Shown: one piece after another, positions 1-8,050 of the stretch | Position numbering within the stretch: position 1 is the stretch's first letter | Layout of the letters: each line of letters starts with the position of its first letter | Source of the DNA: Mesobacillus boroniphilus | GTDB lineage: Bacteria > Bacillota > Bacilli > Bacillales > Cytobacillaceae | DNA length: 64,000 nt | Assembly (NCBI RefSeq): GCF_018424685.1 | Contig: NZ_QTKX01000001.1 | Location: 1,674,001 to 1,738,000, forward strand | Direction: 5' to 3' | The notes under the pieces: generated by a model | Seen by the model: the letters and a program-made list of their open reading frames with translations, nothing else | Databases searched by the model: none | What the model was told of the DNA's origin: nothing | Program-made: the position numbers and the translations under genes

Positions 1-444
1 AGCTACCTCAGTCTTGGCGAAAGGACGAGAATAAAGCTAGTGATGATGCTCTTGGATGAAATCGACTTGCTGATATTAGACGAACCTACCAATCACCTGG
101 ACCTTGCAAGCAGGGAAAGTCTCGAAAAAACTTTGATGGACTTCCAAGGTTCCATTTTGGTTGTCTCACATGATGTTTATTTTATAGAGAAAATCAGTGA
201 AAAACTTTTATTGATCGATAACGGGAAAATTAGCAGAAAAGAATTTGGTATGAAAGAATTTAACAATCAAAAATCTTCTCCAAATTTAAGCAGTAAGAAA
301 AAAGAAGAACAATTGATGGTCGTGCAAAATGAAATCAACGCCATTGTCGGCAGGCTATCTTTCATGAACAAGGATGAGTCTGGATATGAGGAACTCGACA
401 ACGTCCTTGCCGAGCTATTGAAAAAGAAAAGAGAACTAATATAA
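1..444 (+). CDS. ABC-F family ATPase, 3' part only
   Basis: The reading frame is open from the first base, so the 5' part lies outside the window. What remains is the end of the second nucleotide-binding domain. I see an ABC signature (LSLGER, residues 3-8 of the fragment), Walker B followed by the family-typical LDEPTNHLD (residues 26-34) and the H-switch VVSHD (54-58). No membrane segment is present and the tail is lysine- and glutamate-rich, as in soluble ABC-F proteins. These act on the ribosome, either protecting it from antibiotics (Msr/Vga/Lsa types) or as translation factors (Uup/EttA types). The fragment cannot separate those options. A strong terminator follows. Confidence 0.85.
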   Translation, partial: SYLSLGERTRIKLVMMLLDEIDLLILDEPTNHLDLASRESLEKTLMDFQGSILVVSHDVYFIEKISEKLLLIDNGKISRKEFGMKEFNNQKSSPNLSSKKKEEQLMVVQNEINAIVGRLSFMNKDESGYEELDNVLAELLKKKRELI

Positions 445-479
445 CTCGGTAGATAGAAAAAACACCAGCTATGTACTGC

Positions 480-526
480 ACCTCCATTGTTAGACACAAA
501 ACTAACAATGGAGGTACTTTTTCCTT
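480..526 (+). terminator. Rho-independent terminator of the ABC-F gene
   Basis: Arms at 481-493 and 502-514 pair perfectly over 13 bp around an 8-nt loop and are followed by a T-rich run. It separates the plus-strand ABC-F gene from the convergent fluoride channel genes. Confidence 0.85.
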
Positions 527-528
527 TC

Positions 529-879
529 TCATAAAAATCTGCCAATAAATAAACCTGCCACTGCACTGAAGAGACCGCCGACATAGGTACCTATTACATA
601 GACCAATACAGCTTTGCTTTGTTTGTTGTTGATCAGCTTAACTAAGTCCACATTCAGTGTTGAAAAAGTGGTGAACGCTCCCATGAAACCAGTGGCAGCA
701 AAAAGATATAGATTCCCCTGCATTCCTTGACCGACAATCAACCCGAGCAGAAAAGAGCCAAGGAGGTTCACTGTGAGTGTAGCAACGGGCAGAATCGTTT
801 TTGGCATTAACTTTTGGACACCGAACCTTAAGAGAGCTCCAGACATTCCGCCTAAAGCTACCAATACAAAACCAATCAT
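529..879 (-). CDS. crcB: Fluoride channel subunit CrcB/FluC (second of pair)
   Basis: This 116-residue protein is a small four-helix membrane protein of the CrcB/FluC family, which exports fluoride through dual-topology dimers in the cytoplasmic membrane. Family marks are the N-terminal GGMSGALLRF stretch, the conserved Asn in VNLLGS and the GAFTTFST motif that lines the pore. Its ATG overlaps the stop codon of the upstream crcB copy by 4 bp (ATGA), with GGAGG seven bases ahead, so the two are translationally coupled. Paired crcB genes are common in Bacillus, where both subunits may form a heterodimer. I saw no fluoride riboswitch upstream. Confidence 0.93.
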   Translation of the reverse strand: MIGFVLVALGGMSGALLRFGVQKLMPKTILPVATLTVNLLGSFLLGLIVGQGMQGNLYLFAATGFMGAFTTFSTLNVDLVKLINNKQSKAVLVYVIGTYVGGLFSAVAGLFIGRFL

Positions 880-1265
880 TTTCCAGCCTCCCTGCCCGAC
901 ACTGCGCCAAGTTTGTACCCTGACGCTGCAAGGGTCAGCCCGCCAACCGCACTGAGCATAACATAAAGCAATGCCAACCCGACGCTGCCGTTCTCTAACA
1001 TGACCAGCGTCTCAAGACTGAAGGTTGAAAAAGTCGTGAATGATCCTGTCAGACCAGTGCCAATTGTTGCCGACAGTACAGGATTTAGATTGCTTCTCGC
1101 TATGATGCGGGCCGTGAACCAACCTAAGAACAAAGAGCCTGCATAATTGGCAATTAACGTCCCTATGGGAAACCCATTATTTAAAATATTGCTTGTGCTA
1201 AGACTGACTAAGTACCGCAATAGGCTTCCTAACATTCCCCCAAGCCCTACTCCTAAATATACCAA
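876..1265 (-). CDS. crcB: Fluoride channel subunit CrcB/FluC (first of pair)
   Basis: This 129-residue four-helix membrane protein is the first of two tandem CrcB/FluC fluoride exporters. It has GGMLGSLLRY near the N-terminus, an Asn in the IANYAGS stretch and GSFTTFST in the third segment. The start is a TTG, chosen because AGGAAGG lies eight bases upstream and the next Met is inside the first helix. It ends inside the start codon of the following crcB gene. The acetyltransferase gene upstream stops only 24 bp away, so all three may share a transcript, although no functional link is obvious. Confidence 0.93.
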   Translation of the reverse strand: MVYLGVGLGGMLGSLLRYLVSLSTSNILNNGFPIGTLIANYAGSLFLGWFTARIIARSNLNPVLSATIGTGLTGSFTTFSTFSLETLVMLENGSVGLALLYVMLSAVGGLTLAASGYKLGAVSGREAGK

Positions 1266-1289
1266 TGATATAACCTTCCTTTTGCACCG

Positions 1290-1874
1290 CTATACTTGAT
1301 TCAATTTTTCCTGCAAACCTGTTTTAACCTTTGGCCACTCTTCTTTAAGGATGCTAAAGATGACCGTATCTCTTACATAACCGTCAGAGATAATTCGATG
1401 TTTCCGCAGCACCCCTTCTCTTTGGGCACCGAGACGGGCGATAGCCGTTTGCGAGCGTACATTCCTGGAATCGGTACAAAATTGCACCCTGTTCACTTCC
1501 ATTTTTTCAAAAGCATTTTGGAGCATGAGCAATTTCGTTTCTGTATTAACGCTAGTTCTCCAGTATTCAGGACTGTACCATGTCCAGCCAATCTCAAGTG
1601 ATTTATGTGCTTCTGAAATATCAAGATATCTCGAACTGCCAACTATTTTACCCGTTTTCTGTTCAAGAACGGTAAATGGTATTTGCGTTCCTTTCTCTCT
1701 TTCTGCCAGCGCTGCTTCTATGACCTTTTCCATCTCGTCTTTACTTCTAACCTTCGAAGATGTAAATTCCCAAATAGACTGGTTTTGCCCTGCTTGCCAT
1801 AACTCATCCAGTTGCCCGGTTTCCATTGGCAACAGCTTTACAGTTTTACCTTCCAGAGTGATTTTTTTATCCAT
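1290..1874 (-). CDS. GNAT N-acetyltransferase, RimJ/RimL type
   Basis: The protein (about 194 residues) has the acetyl-CoA-binding GNAT fold of the RimJ/RimL subgroup: an early VKLLPME strand, a central LEIGWTWYSPEYW segment and a late NVRSQTAIARLGA segment typical of COG1670. Members acetylate the N-termini of ribosomal proteins or other amines; the substrate here is unknown. The open frame extends to a GTG at 1949 without a ribosome binding site. I chose the ATG at 1874 because GGGAG sits eight bases ahead; an ATG at 1889 is the alternative. Confidence 0.85.
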   Translation of the reverse strand: MDKKITLEGKTVKLLPMETGQLDELWQAGQNQSIWEFTSSKVRSKDEMEKVIEAALAEREKGTQIPFTVLEQKTGKIVGSSRYLDISEAHKSLEIGWTWYSPEYWRTSVNTETKLLMLQNAFEKMEVNRVQFCTDSRNVRSQTAIARLGAQREGVLRKHRIISDGYVRDTVIFSILKEEWPKVKTGLQEKLNQV

Positions 1875-1990
1875 CTCCCCAACTCCCATTTGGTCGTATA
1901 TTCCTTTATCATACCACTGGTGAATATAGTCAGGGAATTCCTTCTTCACTAAAAAGAGGAAATGGACAGGTCCACTCCAGCGCAGTCATA

Positions 1991-2022
1991 AAAACAGGCT
2001 GCACGGTCTCCCGGGCAGCCTG
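1991..2022 (-). terminator. Terminator of the DUF6501-like gene
   Basis: Arms at 1995-2002 and 2015-2022 (CAGGCTGC/GCAGCCTG) are followed on the minus strand by TTTTATG, just past the stop codon at 2028. Confidence 0.7.
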
Positions 2023-2027
2023 CGAAC

Positions 2028-2234
2028 TTAATTTACCTCTTCGAAATATTCTTTGTAATAACCGCCAACCTTGCCGGAATTATCAACAATGAAATAAAAT
2101 TCCTCAGTCTCGTTTTTCACTTCATATACCTTTCCTGATGTCAGCTTGTTATTTACAATGTACTTTTTTGCATCTGTGTGAACGCACTTTAGAGTCTTAA
2201 TCGTTTCGCGTTCAGCCCAATTCGTGTGGATCAT
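2028..2234 (-). CDS. Small DUF6501-like protein
   Basis: This 68-residue protein starts MIHTNW and ends KEYFEEVN. From memory it resembles the small conserved Bacillus family annotated DUF6501, whose function is not known; the match is by recall, not by search. It is soluble, mixed charge, with no signal peptide or metal motif. I chose the ATG at 2234, preceded by AAAGGAAG with eight bases of spacing, rather than the GTG three codons earlier. Its own terminator follows directly, so it is probably monocistronic. Confidence 0.7.
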   Translation of the reverse strand: MIHTNWAERETIKTLKCVHTDAKKYIVNNKLTSGKVYEVKNETEEFYFIVDNSGKVGGYYKEYFEEVN

Positions 2235-2302
2235 CTTCTGCACTTCCTTTAAATGAGTTCATACTCTATAGTATAAAGAAAAGATGATCGAATTAGCAAT
2301 AG

Positions 2303-2506
2303 TTAGCTGGCATTCGCTTCTTCACCTGCTATTTTTAAACCACGGACTTCCGATTTATCAAAAGTCATTGTTTCACCAGTAATTACATTTTTCAAGGTTA
2401 TATAACAAACATCACAGATTACATCTTTGCGAATATATTGTAAAAAAGAAAAACGTTCATTTTTGTAAATTAATTCATAAAAACCGTTTTTAGTAAAACC
2501 ATTCAT
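2303..2506 (-). CDS. Hypothetical 67-residue protein
   Basis: I do not recognise this protein. It is short and soluble with a DVCYITLKN stretch and an acidic C-terminus; two cysteines lie close together (ICDVC) but no complete metal site is visible. The call rests on a clean open frame and a good ribosome binding site (GAGGGG about six bases before the ATG). The 5' neighbour on the same strand is the SRAP gene, separated by about 100 bp. Confidence 0.6.
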   Translation of the reverse strand: MNGFTKNGFYELIYKNERFSFLQYIRKDVICDVCYITLKNVITGETMTFDKSEVRGLKIAGEEANAS

Positions 2507-2612
2507 GTTAACCCCTCTTTCCAGGATGATTTCATCTTGGTGTTTGGCTGTGTCTTTCTATACCACAATCAAGACTTGTATTAAACATCCTAGATTTAAA
2601 GGAGATTTCATC

Positions 2613-3281
2613 CTACAAACTGTTAATCGGAGCAATTAGTTCCATTCCTTCATTTTTAGCCGAATTAATGGCGGTGGAAACCGGGTAAGCTTCCATCGAG
2701 TCAGCATCATATGGAACCAGTAGCTTTTTAAGCTTTTGAGCTTGATCCATAGAACGGTCAAGCCATATTTCAAGCTTGTCTTCCGAAAGAATCACAGGCA
2801 TTCTGTCATGGATTTTTCCGGTGACATCATTTGGACTTGTAGTGATAATAGTGCAGGAAGTAATGTCCTTCCCATCTTTACTCCAATTCTCCCAAAGCCC
2901 GGCTAACACGAAAGGTTTTTTGTTTTTCATCCCAAAACGGTATGGCTGCTTTTGTTTGCCGTCTTTTTTCCATTCGTAAAATCCATCAGTAAGAATCAGG
3001 CATCGCCTTTGTTTAAAAGCATGCTTGAAACTCGCTTTTTCATCGACTGTCTCGGCACGAGCATTGATCATTCTATAGCCGATTTTTTCATCATCCGCCC
3101 AGAAAGGAATGAATCCCCACCTCATTCTGGTCCCTATTCTCCCATCCCCATTATCAATCACCGTCAAGATGTCTTGTCCAGGAGCTATATTGTACCTCGG
3201 ATCGATATCATCTGAGAAATCGAACTGAAATTGCTCCTTTAAAGAACCTATGTCCTCAAACAATGAAAAACGTCCGCACAT
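2613..3281 (-). CDS. SRAP (YedK/HMCES-type) abasic-site peptidase-like protein
   Basis: This 222-residue protein belongs to the SOS-response-associated peptidase family, which crosslinks to abasic sites in single-stranded DNA and shields them. All key residues are visible: Cys2 directly after the initiator Met (MCGRF), Asn73 in MINARAET, Glu103 in GFYEW and His158 in KIHDRMP. These correspond to Cys2, Asn75, Glu105 and His160 of E. coli YedK. Removal of Met1 is needed for activity and is consistent with this start. Length is typical. The gene stands alone; I saw no clear LexA box in a quick reading of its upstream region. Confidence 0.93.
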   Translation of the reverse strand: MCGRFSLFEDIGSLKEQFQFDFSDDIDPRYNIAPGQDILTVIDNGDGRIGTRMRWGFIPFWADDEKIGYRMINARAETVDEKASFKHAFKQRRCLILTDGFYEWKKDGKQKQPYRFGMKNKKPFVLAGLWENWSKDGKDITSCTIITTSPNDVTGKIHDRMPVILSEDKLEIWLDRSMDQAQKLKKLLVPYDADSMEAYPVSTAINSAKNEGMELIAPINSL

Positions 3282-3356
3282 TTTCTTTCCTCCATCACGT
3301 ATTTTTTACTATAATTCCCGTCCTTTTCAGGATGTAACATCTTCTCGTGTAAAAAA

Positions 3357-3388
3357 ATAAGCCAGGCTTTTTGTTGAGCCCGGCTTAA
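3357..3388 (-). terminator. Terminator of the two-helix membrane protein gene
   Basis: AAGCC/GGCTT-type arms form a long stem around a TTGTTG-like loop, with a T-rich minus-strand tail, immediately downstream of the stop codon at 3390. Confidence 0.7.
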
Positions 3389-3389
3389 T

Positions 3390-3659
3390 CTATATCTTTT
3401 CTGCATTCAGATTCTTTTTTATTTTTGCCCTGAGAGCAATATTCGCTGCTACCAGGAATGGGATGATTGATGCAATCGTAAATCCAAGCGCATAGCCCGA
3501 TATACTTTCATTTAAAACTCTATCGTTAATGCTAAACCCTAGAAATGTTATACCAATGCCGTCCCCATCCACATGGTCAATGACCGACCAAAGCTCAATT
3601 CCTTTAATAAGAAATAACACACTTATGATCGACAGCATTAAGACCCATAGCCATTTCAT
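3390..3659 (-). CDS. Hypothetical two-helix membrane protein
   Basis: This 89-residue protein has a hydrophobic N-terminal segment (about residues 3-20) and a second one (about 57-77) separated by a polar loop rich in Asp and Gly, then a short basic tail (RAKIKKN). It should sit in the cytoplasmic membrane. I do not recognise the family. The ATG at 3659 has GGGGG nine bases upstream. A terminator directly follows and the neighbours are unrelated, so nothing in the context suggests a role. Confidence 0.6.
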   Translation of the reverse strand: MKWLWVLMLSIISVLFLIKGIELWSVIDHVDGDGIGITFLGFSINDRVLNESISGYALGFTIASIIPFLVAANIALRAKIKKNLNAEKI

Positions 3660-3832
3660 GCGACCATACCCCCATAATCCCTAAAACCTCACAAAGGTTC
3701 AGGTGTATACACTATATTATAGGGAGTTATGGTATTATTTAATATAATGCTGGTGCAGTTGTAACAAAATGTTCAAAATGATGTTCAAAATTTCGTCAAT
3801 CTGGTATAAATTATTTGCTAAATTGAAATCTA

Positions 3833-4927
3833 TCAAGAAGGAAATTTATTCTTCATCATTTCATCAAGCTGTAAAAATGCTTTTTTCACTGCTTCTTTCG
3901 GAACTTCCTCATAACGGTCACCAATACTTACTTCAAAATAACATGAGTATTCGTCAGTTGACTTTAGGTGATTTATGATTCCCACCCCTGTTTCACATAT
4001 CACTTCTGTTAAAACTGGTTCTATTTCCTCTTTAGGATGAGGAAAGTGCACATGAAACATGTTGGAAACCGGAACATCGGGGAGTGTGGATACATGATGA
4101 CAAGAATTATAGAAACCAGCTAGATCCTTTGCGTTTTCGTAATACTCCGGCATTTTGTCAGATTTCATTTCGAAATAATGATCTGCAGAAATGATATATG
4201 GGTACAGGCTAATTAAATCGCCGCCATACCTCCTTTTCCAGATCTTTGATTTACCGATGAACTTCTCCTCGCCCGCCAGGATTGCACCGGCAATCCCACC
4301 TATTCCCTTGTAAAAAGAGAGATAGACACTGTCAAAAAGCTCACTCACTTCAGAAGCTGTCTTCTCATAGTAGGGCAGGACTTCCAGAAGTCTGGCTCCA
4401 TCAAGATGCAGCTTAATACCATTCTTTCGACAATACCTTGAAATAGCTACAAGAGTTTCATAGCTTGGCAGTTGACCGCCAATTTCCCTTTGCGGCAATT
4501 CCAGCAGAAGGCAAGCAACAGGGTCTTCCATGGATAACACGTCTTCAAGCTCGATAACACGGGTTTCGTCCGCAAGCAAAACTGACTTGATCTTATGTAA
4601 TTCCTTTAATCCGTCCTCCTCGTGGATTTCCAGGTGGCTTAATGGGTGGTAGGCGACTGTTGCTAATCCTTTTTCATCACACCAAATACGCAATGCGATT
4701 TGCTGGGCCATCGTTCCGCTTGGGAAGAAAACAGCCTTTTCCTTGCCCAGGAAAGCAGCCATTTTATCCTGAAAGTCTTCAATTACCTTACCTGTTCCAT
4801 AAATGTCACTATCAAGCTGCCCGTCGACTTTTTCAAAAGCGTCCTTTAAGACTTGGACGGTTCGCCTGCCATGGCCGGGCAATTGGTATGTTGATTGATT
4901 AAAAGCTTCCTGTAATGCACTAATCAT
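3833..4927 (-). CDS. Threonine aldolase / beta-eliminating lyase family PLP enzyme
   Basis: This 364-residue protein is a fold-type I PLP enzyme of the low-specificity threonine aldolase/beta-eliminating lyase family. The aspartate that contacts the PLP ring nitrogen is Asp176 in LHLDGARL and the Schiff-base lysine is probably Lys207 in SFYKGIGG. FFPSGTMAQQ near residues 67-76 is the phosphate-binding region. Likely activity is retro-aldol cleavage of threonine or related beta-hydroxy amino acids. The ATG at 4927 has GAGGGA upstream and lies 10 bp after the stop of a GNAT gene, so the two form an apparent operon. Confidence 0.85.
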   Translation of the reverse strand: MISALQEAFNQSTYQLPGHGRRTVQVLKDAFEKVDGQLDSDIYGTGKVIEDFQDKMAAFLGKEKAVFFPSGTMAQQIALRIWCDEKGLATVAYHPLSHLEIHEEDGLKELHKIKSVLLADETRVIELEDVLSMEDPVACLLLELPQREIGGQLPSYETLVAISRYCRKNGIKLHLDGARLLEVLPYYEKTASEVSELFDSVYLSFYKGIGGIAGAILAGEEKFIGKSKIWKRRYGGDLISLYPYIISADHYFEMKSDKMPEYYENAKDLAGFYNSCHHVSTLPDVPVSNMFHVHFPHPKEEIEPVLTEVICETGVGIINHLKSTDEYSCYFEVSIGDRYEEVPKEAVKKAFLQLDEMMKNKFPS

Positions 4928-4937
4928 TGCTTATCCC

Positions 4938-5489
4938 TCAATTCAGATTATTTAACCGCCCCATCACAATCATATTATAAAAATTCCCATCAGATAGCAG
5001 TTTGTCGTCCTTCAAGATGCCCTCGACTACAAATCCGAGCTTTTCATAGAGCCTCATGGCACTTTCATTAGATTCCATCACATGGAGAGTCATTTTTTTA
5101 ATATCGTTCTCATCTGCCCAGGAAATCGATTCCTGCAAAAGGTTTTTTCCGATCCCATAGCCCCAGAATTCTTTTAATACACCTACCCCAAATTCGACCT
5201 TGTGCCTGAACCTTTTCAAATCATTGCCAGCACATCTTGAAAAACCGATAAGCCTTCCATTCGTTTCCGCAACCAAGAATATGTTTCTAGCACTCTCCGT
5301 GTCCGCTTTAATAATAGATTGAAAACCTTTCGGATCAATGAAAGCCTCACCTGGTTCCCTGTCTAGATTTTCAGTTTCCCCATCAATTTGCAGCCTTAAA
5401 TCAGACAAAGCCTCTGCATCCGCTTCGACTGCAGATCGAATTGTATAATTTAAACTCTTAATATTGAAATCTTTTCTGCTTATGAGCAT
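4938..5489 (-). CDS. GNAT family N-acetyltransferase
   Basis: This 183-residue protein carries the GNAT acetyl-CoA site: a beta4 strand (VEFGVGVL) followed by the pyrophosphate-binding WGYGIGKNLL, and a later NESAMRLYEKLGF segment. This arrangement is typical of Bacillus acetyltransferases of unknown substrate. The start at 5489 has GGAGG seven bases upstream. It is the first gene of a two-gene unit with the threonine-aldolase-like gene, but that pairing does not reveal the substrate. Confidence 0.85.
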   Translation of the reverse strand: MLISRKDFNIKSLNYTIRSAVEADAEALSDLRLQIDGETENLDREPGEAFIDPKGFQSIIKADTESARNIFLVAETNGRLIGFSRCAGNDLKRFRHKVEFGVGVLKEFWGYGIGKNLLQESISWADENDIKKMTLHVMESNESAMRLYEKLGFVVEGILKDDKLLSDGNFYNMIVMGRLNNLN

Positions 5490-5642
5490 TGAAGTTCCTC
5501 CATAAAATACCTTTTATTTAATTTTAGACATTTAGCGTTCATTTGTATAGAGAAGGGAAAGTTCTAGACAAAGCAAACCACTTCTTCGACAGCTACTGCT
5601 ATCTACCTTATTTGAATCTCAAGGGTCAATGGCAAAGACTAA

Positions 5643-5673
5643 GAAAAAAGGATGGAATCCCGAGATTCCACCC
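5643..5673 (-). terminator. Terminator of the acyl-CoA ligase gene
   Basis: Arms at 5650-5659 and 5664-5673 pair over 10 bp and are followed on the minus strand by a run of six T residues, close to the stop codon at 5683. Confidence 0.85.
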
Positions 5674-5682
5674 TCTTGCTTT

Positions 5683-7332
5683 TTATACTCTCTTCAACTC
5701 TTCCACTGCTTCCATCGCCTGCTCTCTTAGCTTGAACTTTTGAATTTTCCCTGAAGCGGTCATTGGATAGCTTTCTGTGAATTCAATATATCTCGGTATC
5801 TTGTGTTTAGAGATTTTCCCTTTGCAATATTCTTTGATTTCATCTGCTGTGGCAGACTCTCCATCTTTTAAAATGATCCAGGCCATGACTTCCTCGCCAT
5901 ATACGCTGTCTGGAATGCCTACTACCTGGACATCAAGAACTTTTGGATGTCTGTAAAGGAATTCTTCGATTTCGCGTGGGTAGATATTTTCCCCGCCTCT
6001 GATGATCATATCCTTTAGTCTGCCGGTTACGCGGCAATAGCCGTTTTCATCCATTACTGCCAGGTCTCCTGTGTGGAGCCAACCTTCTTCATCGATCGCT
6101 TCACTAGTGGCATCAGGATTTTTATAGTATCCATCCATTACATGGTAGCCACGAGTGCATAGTTCTCCCTGAACTCCCCTTGGAACTTCCTCCATCGTGC
6201 CTGGCTTTACAATTTTCACCTCTACCTCAGGAAGGGCTTTTCCCACAGTTTCTACCCTCAGTTCGAGTGGATCGTTAGTCCTTGTCTGCGTAATAACAGG
6301 AGAAGATTCTGTTTGGCCGTAGGCAATTGTTATTTCCGTAGCTCCCATTTTTTCATTGACAGCTTTCATCACTTCAATCGGGCAATTGGAACCAGCCATG
6401 ATGCCTGTTCTCAAGGAAGAAAGGTCATATTTTTCAAATTCCGGATCATTCAGCTCGGCGATGAACATGGTTGGAACTCCGTGAAGCGCAGTACACTTTT
6501 CTTTTTCGACGGTCTCAAGAACTGCTCTTGGACTGAATTCCTGGACCGGCACCATTGTAGCGCCAACTGTGGCACAAGCCAGCGTGCCCATGACACAACC
6601 GAAGCAATGGAAAAATGGCACTGGAATACACAGTCTGTCTTGGTCCGTAAGCTTCATTGCAGATGCAACATTATACGCGTTATTGACAATATTGCTGTGG
6701 GTAAGCATAACTCCCTTTGGGAATCCAGTCGTACCTGATGTATATTGCATATTTATGACTTCACTCTGCTTTAGAGTTGCCATTTGCTTGTCGAGTTCTT
6801 CTTCTGTCACATCATCAGCCATATCCAGGATATCCTGCCAGCTGTACGTCCCCGGAAAACGTTTTTCTCCCATTACAATGACATTTTTCAAATACGGCAG
6901 AGTACTGCTTTCAAGCTTGCCTGGTTCACTCGTTTTCAGTTCTGGAACAATCTCGTACACCATGTCAATATAAGACGCGTCTTTAAATTGTTCCATCAAT
7001 ATGATGGTTGTGGAATCAGACTGCTTTAGAAGATATTCCAATTCTGCCGTCCTATAATTTGTATTGACCGTAACTAGAACTGCCCCCATCTTTCCGGTGG
7101 CGAATTGCGATACCACCCATTCCGGAGTATTTGATGACCATGCAGCAATGTGCTCACCTTTTTTCACTCCCAGTTTCATCAATCCTCTGGCAGCTTTGCG
7201 GCATAACATATTGAACTCCTTGTAATTCATCCTCAGGTTTCGGTCAGCATAGACAACAGCTTCGTGTTCTGGGTAATTCTTAGCCTGAACCTCCAATAAT
7301 TCTCCTACAGTGTATGGCAGCAAATTCTCCAA
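5683..7332 (-). CDS. AMP-forming acyl-CoA ligase (YngI-like)
   Basis: This 549-residue protein belongs to the ANL superfamily, which activates carboxylic acids with ATP and transfers them to coenzyme A. The AMP-binding signature YTSGTTGFPKG lies at about 197-207, an AYGQTESSP motif near 340, the hinge region GRLKDMIIRGGENIYP near 430 and the C-terminal catalytic lysine in TASGKIQKFK. Length and sequence fit the medium/long-chain group typified by B. subtilis YngI. The start codon is a TTG with AGGAGG eight bases ahead. A perfect cre-like site lies between promoter and gene, suggesting glucose repression. Confidence 0.9.
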   Translation of the reverse strand: MENLLPYTVGELLEVQAKNYPEHEAVVYADRNLRMNYKEFNMLCRKAARGLMKLGVKKGEHIAAWSSNTPEWVVSQFATGKMGAVLVTVNTNYRTAELEYLLKQSDSTTIILMEQFKDASYIDMVYEIVPELKTSEPGKLESSTLPYLKNVIVMGEKRFPGTYSWQDILDMADDVTEEELDKQMATLKQSEVINMQYTSGTTGFPKGVMLTHSNIVNNAYNVASAMKLTDQDRLCIPVPFFHCFGCVMGTLACATVGATMVPVQEFSPRAVLETVEKEKCTALHGVPTMFIAELNDPEFEKYDLSSLRTGIMAGSNCPIEVMKAVNEKMGATEITIAYGQTESSPVITQTRTNDPLELRVETVGKALPEVEVKIVKPGTMEEVPRGVQGELCTRGYHVMDGYYKNPDATSEAIDEEGWLHTGDLAVMDENGYCRVTGRLKDMIIRGGENIYPREIEEFLYRHPKVLDVQVVGIPDSVYGEEVMAWIILKDGESATADEIKEYCKGKISKHKIPRYIEFTESYPMTASGKIQKFKLREQAMEAVEELKRV

Positions 7333-7360
7333 TCTATTAACCTCCTCAATAAGTTAAAAT

Positions 7361-7375
7361 ATGTAAGCGTTTACT
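7361..7375 (-). promoter_or_regulatory. cre-like CcpA site upstream of acyl-CoA ligase
   Basis: The plus-strand sequence ATGTAAGCGTTTACT matches every defined position of the B. subtilis cre consensus WTGNAANCGNWNNCW. It lies about 30 bp before the start codon and just downstream of the predicted promoter, a roadblock position. Confidence 0.7.
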
Positions 7376-7379
7376 AATT

Positions 7380-7407
7380 ACTATAACACCCTAGTTTGAA
7401 TATTCAA
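7380..7407 (-). promoter_or_regulatory. Candidate sigma-A promoter of the acyl-CoA ligase gene
   Basis: Minus-strand TTGAAT and TATAGT are spaced by 16 bp. The -35 half overlaps a perfect 12-bp palindrome (TTGAATATTCAA, 7396-7407) that could bind a regulator such as FadR; I cannot confirm which. Confidence 0.5.
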
Positions 7408-7454
7408 TATTTTAAAAATATATTCCTTCCTTTTTCCTAAAAAAGATAAATAAA

Positions 7455-7478
7455 AAAACAGGGAAATTTCCCTGCTTT
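7455..7478 (-). terminator. Terminator of the FAD oxidoreductase gene
   Basis: A perfect 16-bp palindrome, CAGGGAAATTTCCCTG, is followed by a minus-strand run of seven T residues, three bases beyond the stop codon region. Confidence 0.75.
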
Positions 7479-7480
7479 AA

Positions 7481-8050
7481 TTACTTATCGTGCCACATAT
7501 AAGTTTTTCCAGTTTCCTTTGACACGATTGAAATACCTATAGAAGCGCCATGTCCAGCAGCAATGACGGATTGACTAGAAAGACCCGCTAACAGGCTTGT
7601 GATATAAAGATTAGGGAGTTTTGTTGTTCCATCCGGGTCAATTCCCAATACCTTTTTTATTTTCCCGCTTGGCACCTTCTCATTTACTGCCAGCTTGAAC
7701 CCAAGACCTTCAAGCAATGAAGTTTGAAGGTTCGTGGCAATAACCAAGTATTTTGAAGCAAGCTCTTTGCCGTCCGTTAAATTGACTGAGTAGCCGTTAT
7801 CATTCCGTTGGACAGTTTCCACTGCACCCTCAATCCATTCAGTGCCTGCAGCGAGAGCCTGGTCTTTAATGTTTTCCAGGAGTTCTAAACCGGTGATTTC
7901 TTTCATTCCCGGATAATTAAAAAGCTTTGAAACTTGTTTGATCTGGGATTTCCCTGAATCGATGACTGCCGTTTTTAACCCGCCCTGGGAAGTGTAAATG
8001 GCTGCCGATCCACCTGAAATCCCCCCTCCAATCACTAATACATCTAGCAT
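7481..8050 (-). CDS. Short FAD-dependent oxidoreductase (thioredoxin-reductase-like, no CxxC)
   Basis: This 189-residue protein has an N-terminal dinucleotide-binding GGGISGG motif (residues 8-14) and a later LVIATN stretch as in thioredoxin-reductase-like FAD proteins. It lacks the NADPH domain and the redox CxxC of true thioredoxin reductases and is about 60 per cent of their length. A C-terminal segment near residues 160-175 (VIAAGHGASIGISI) resembles the FAD-contacting helix of the family, so the short form seems intact rather than truncated. The ATG has GGGGGAG upstream. Reaction and electron donor are unknown; proximity to a persulfide dioxygenase is suggestive only. Confidence 0.75.
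   Translation of the reverse strand: MLDVLVIGGGISGGSAAIYTSQGGLKTAVIDSGKSQIKQVSKLFNYPGMKEITGLELLENIKDQALAAGTEWIEGAVETVQRNDNGYSVNLTDGKELASKYLVIATNLQTSLLEGLGFKLAVNEKVPSGKIKKVLGIDPDGTTKLPNLYITSLLAGLSSQSVIAAGHGASIGISIVSKETGKTYMWHDK

Noticed and set aside
529..1300. Fluoride riboswitch upstream of the crcB pair
   Set aside because: The characteristic GGCGATGGTGTTCGCC-type sequence is not present.
5543..5743. 66-codon plus-strand frame upstream of the acyl-CoA ligase end
   Set aside because: Overlaps the ligase gene and its terminator; no ribosome binding site.
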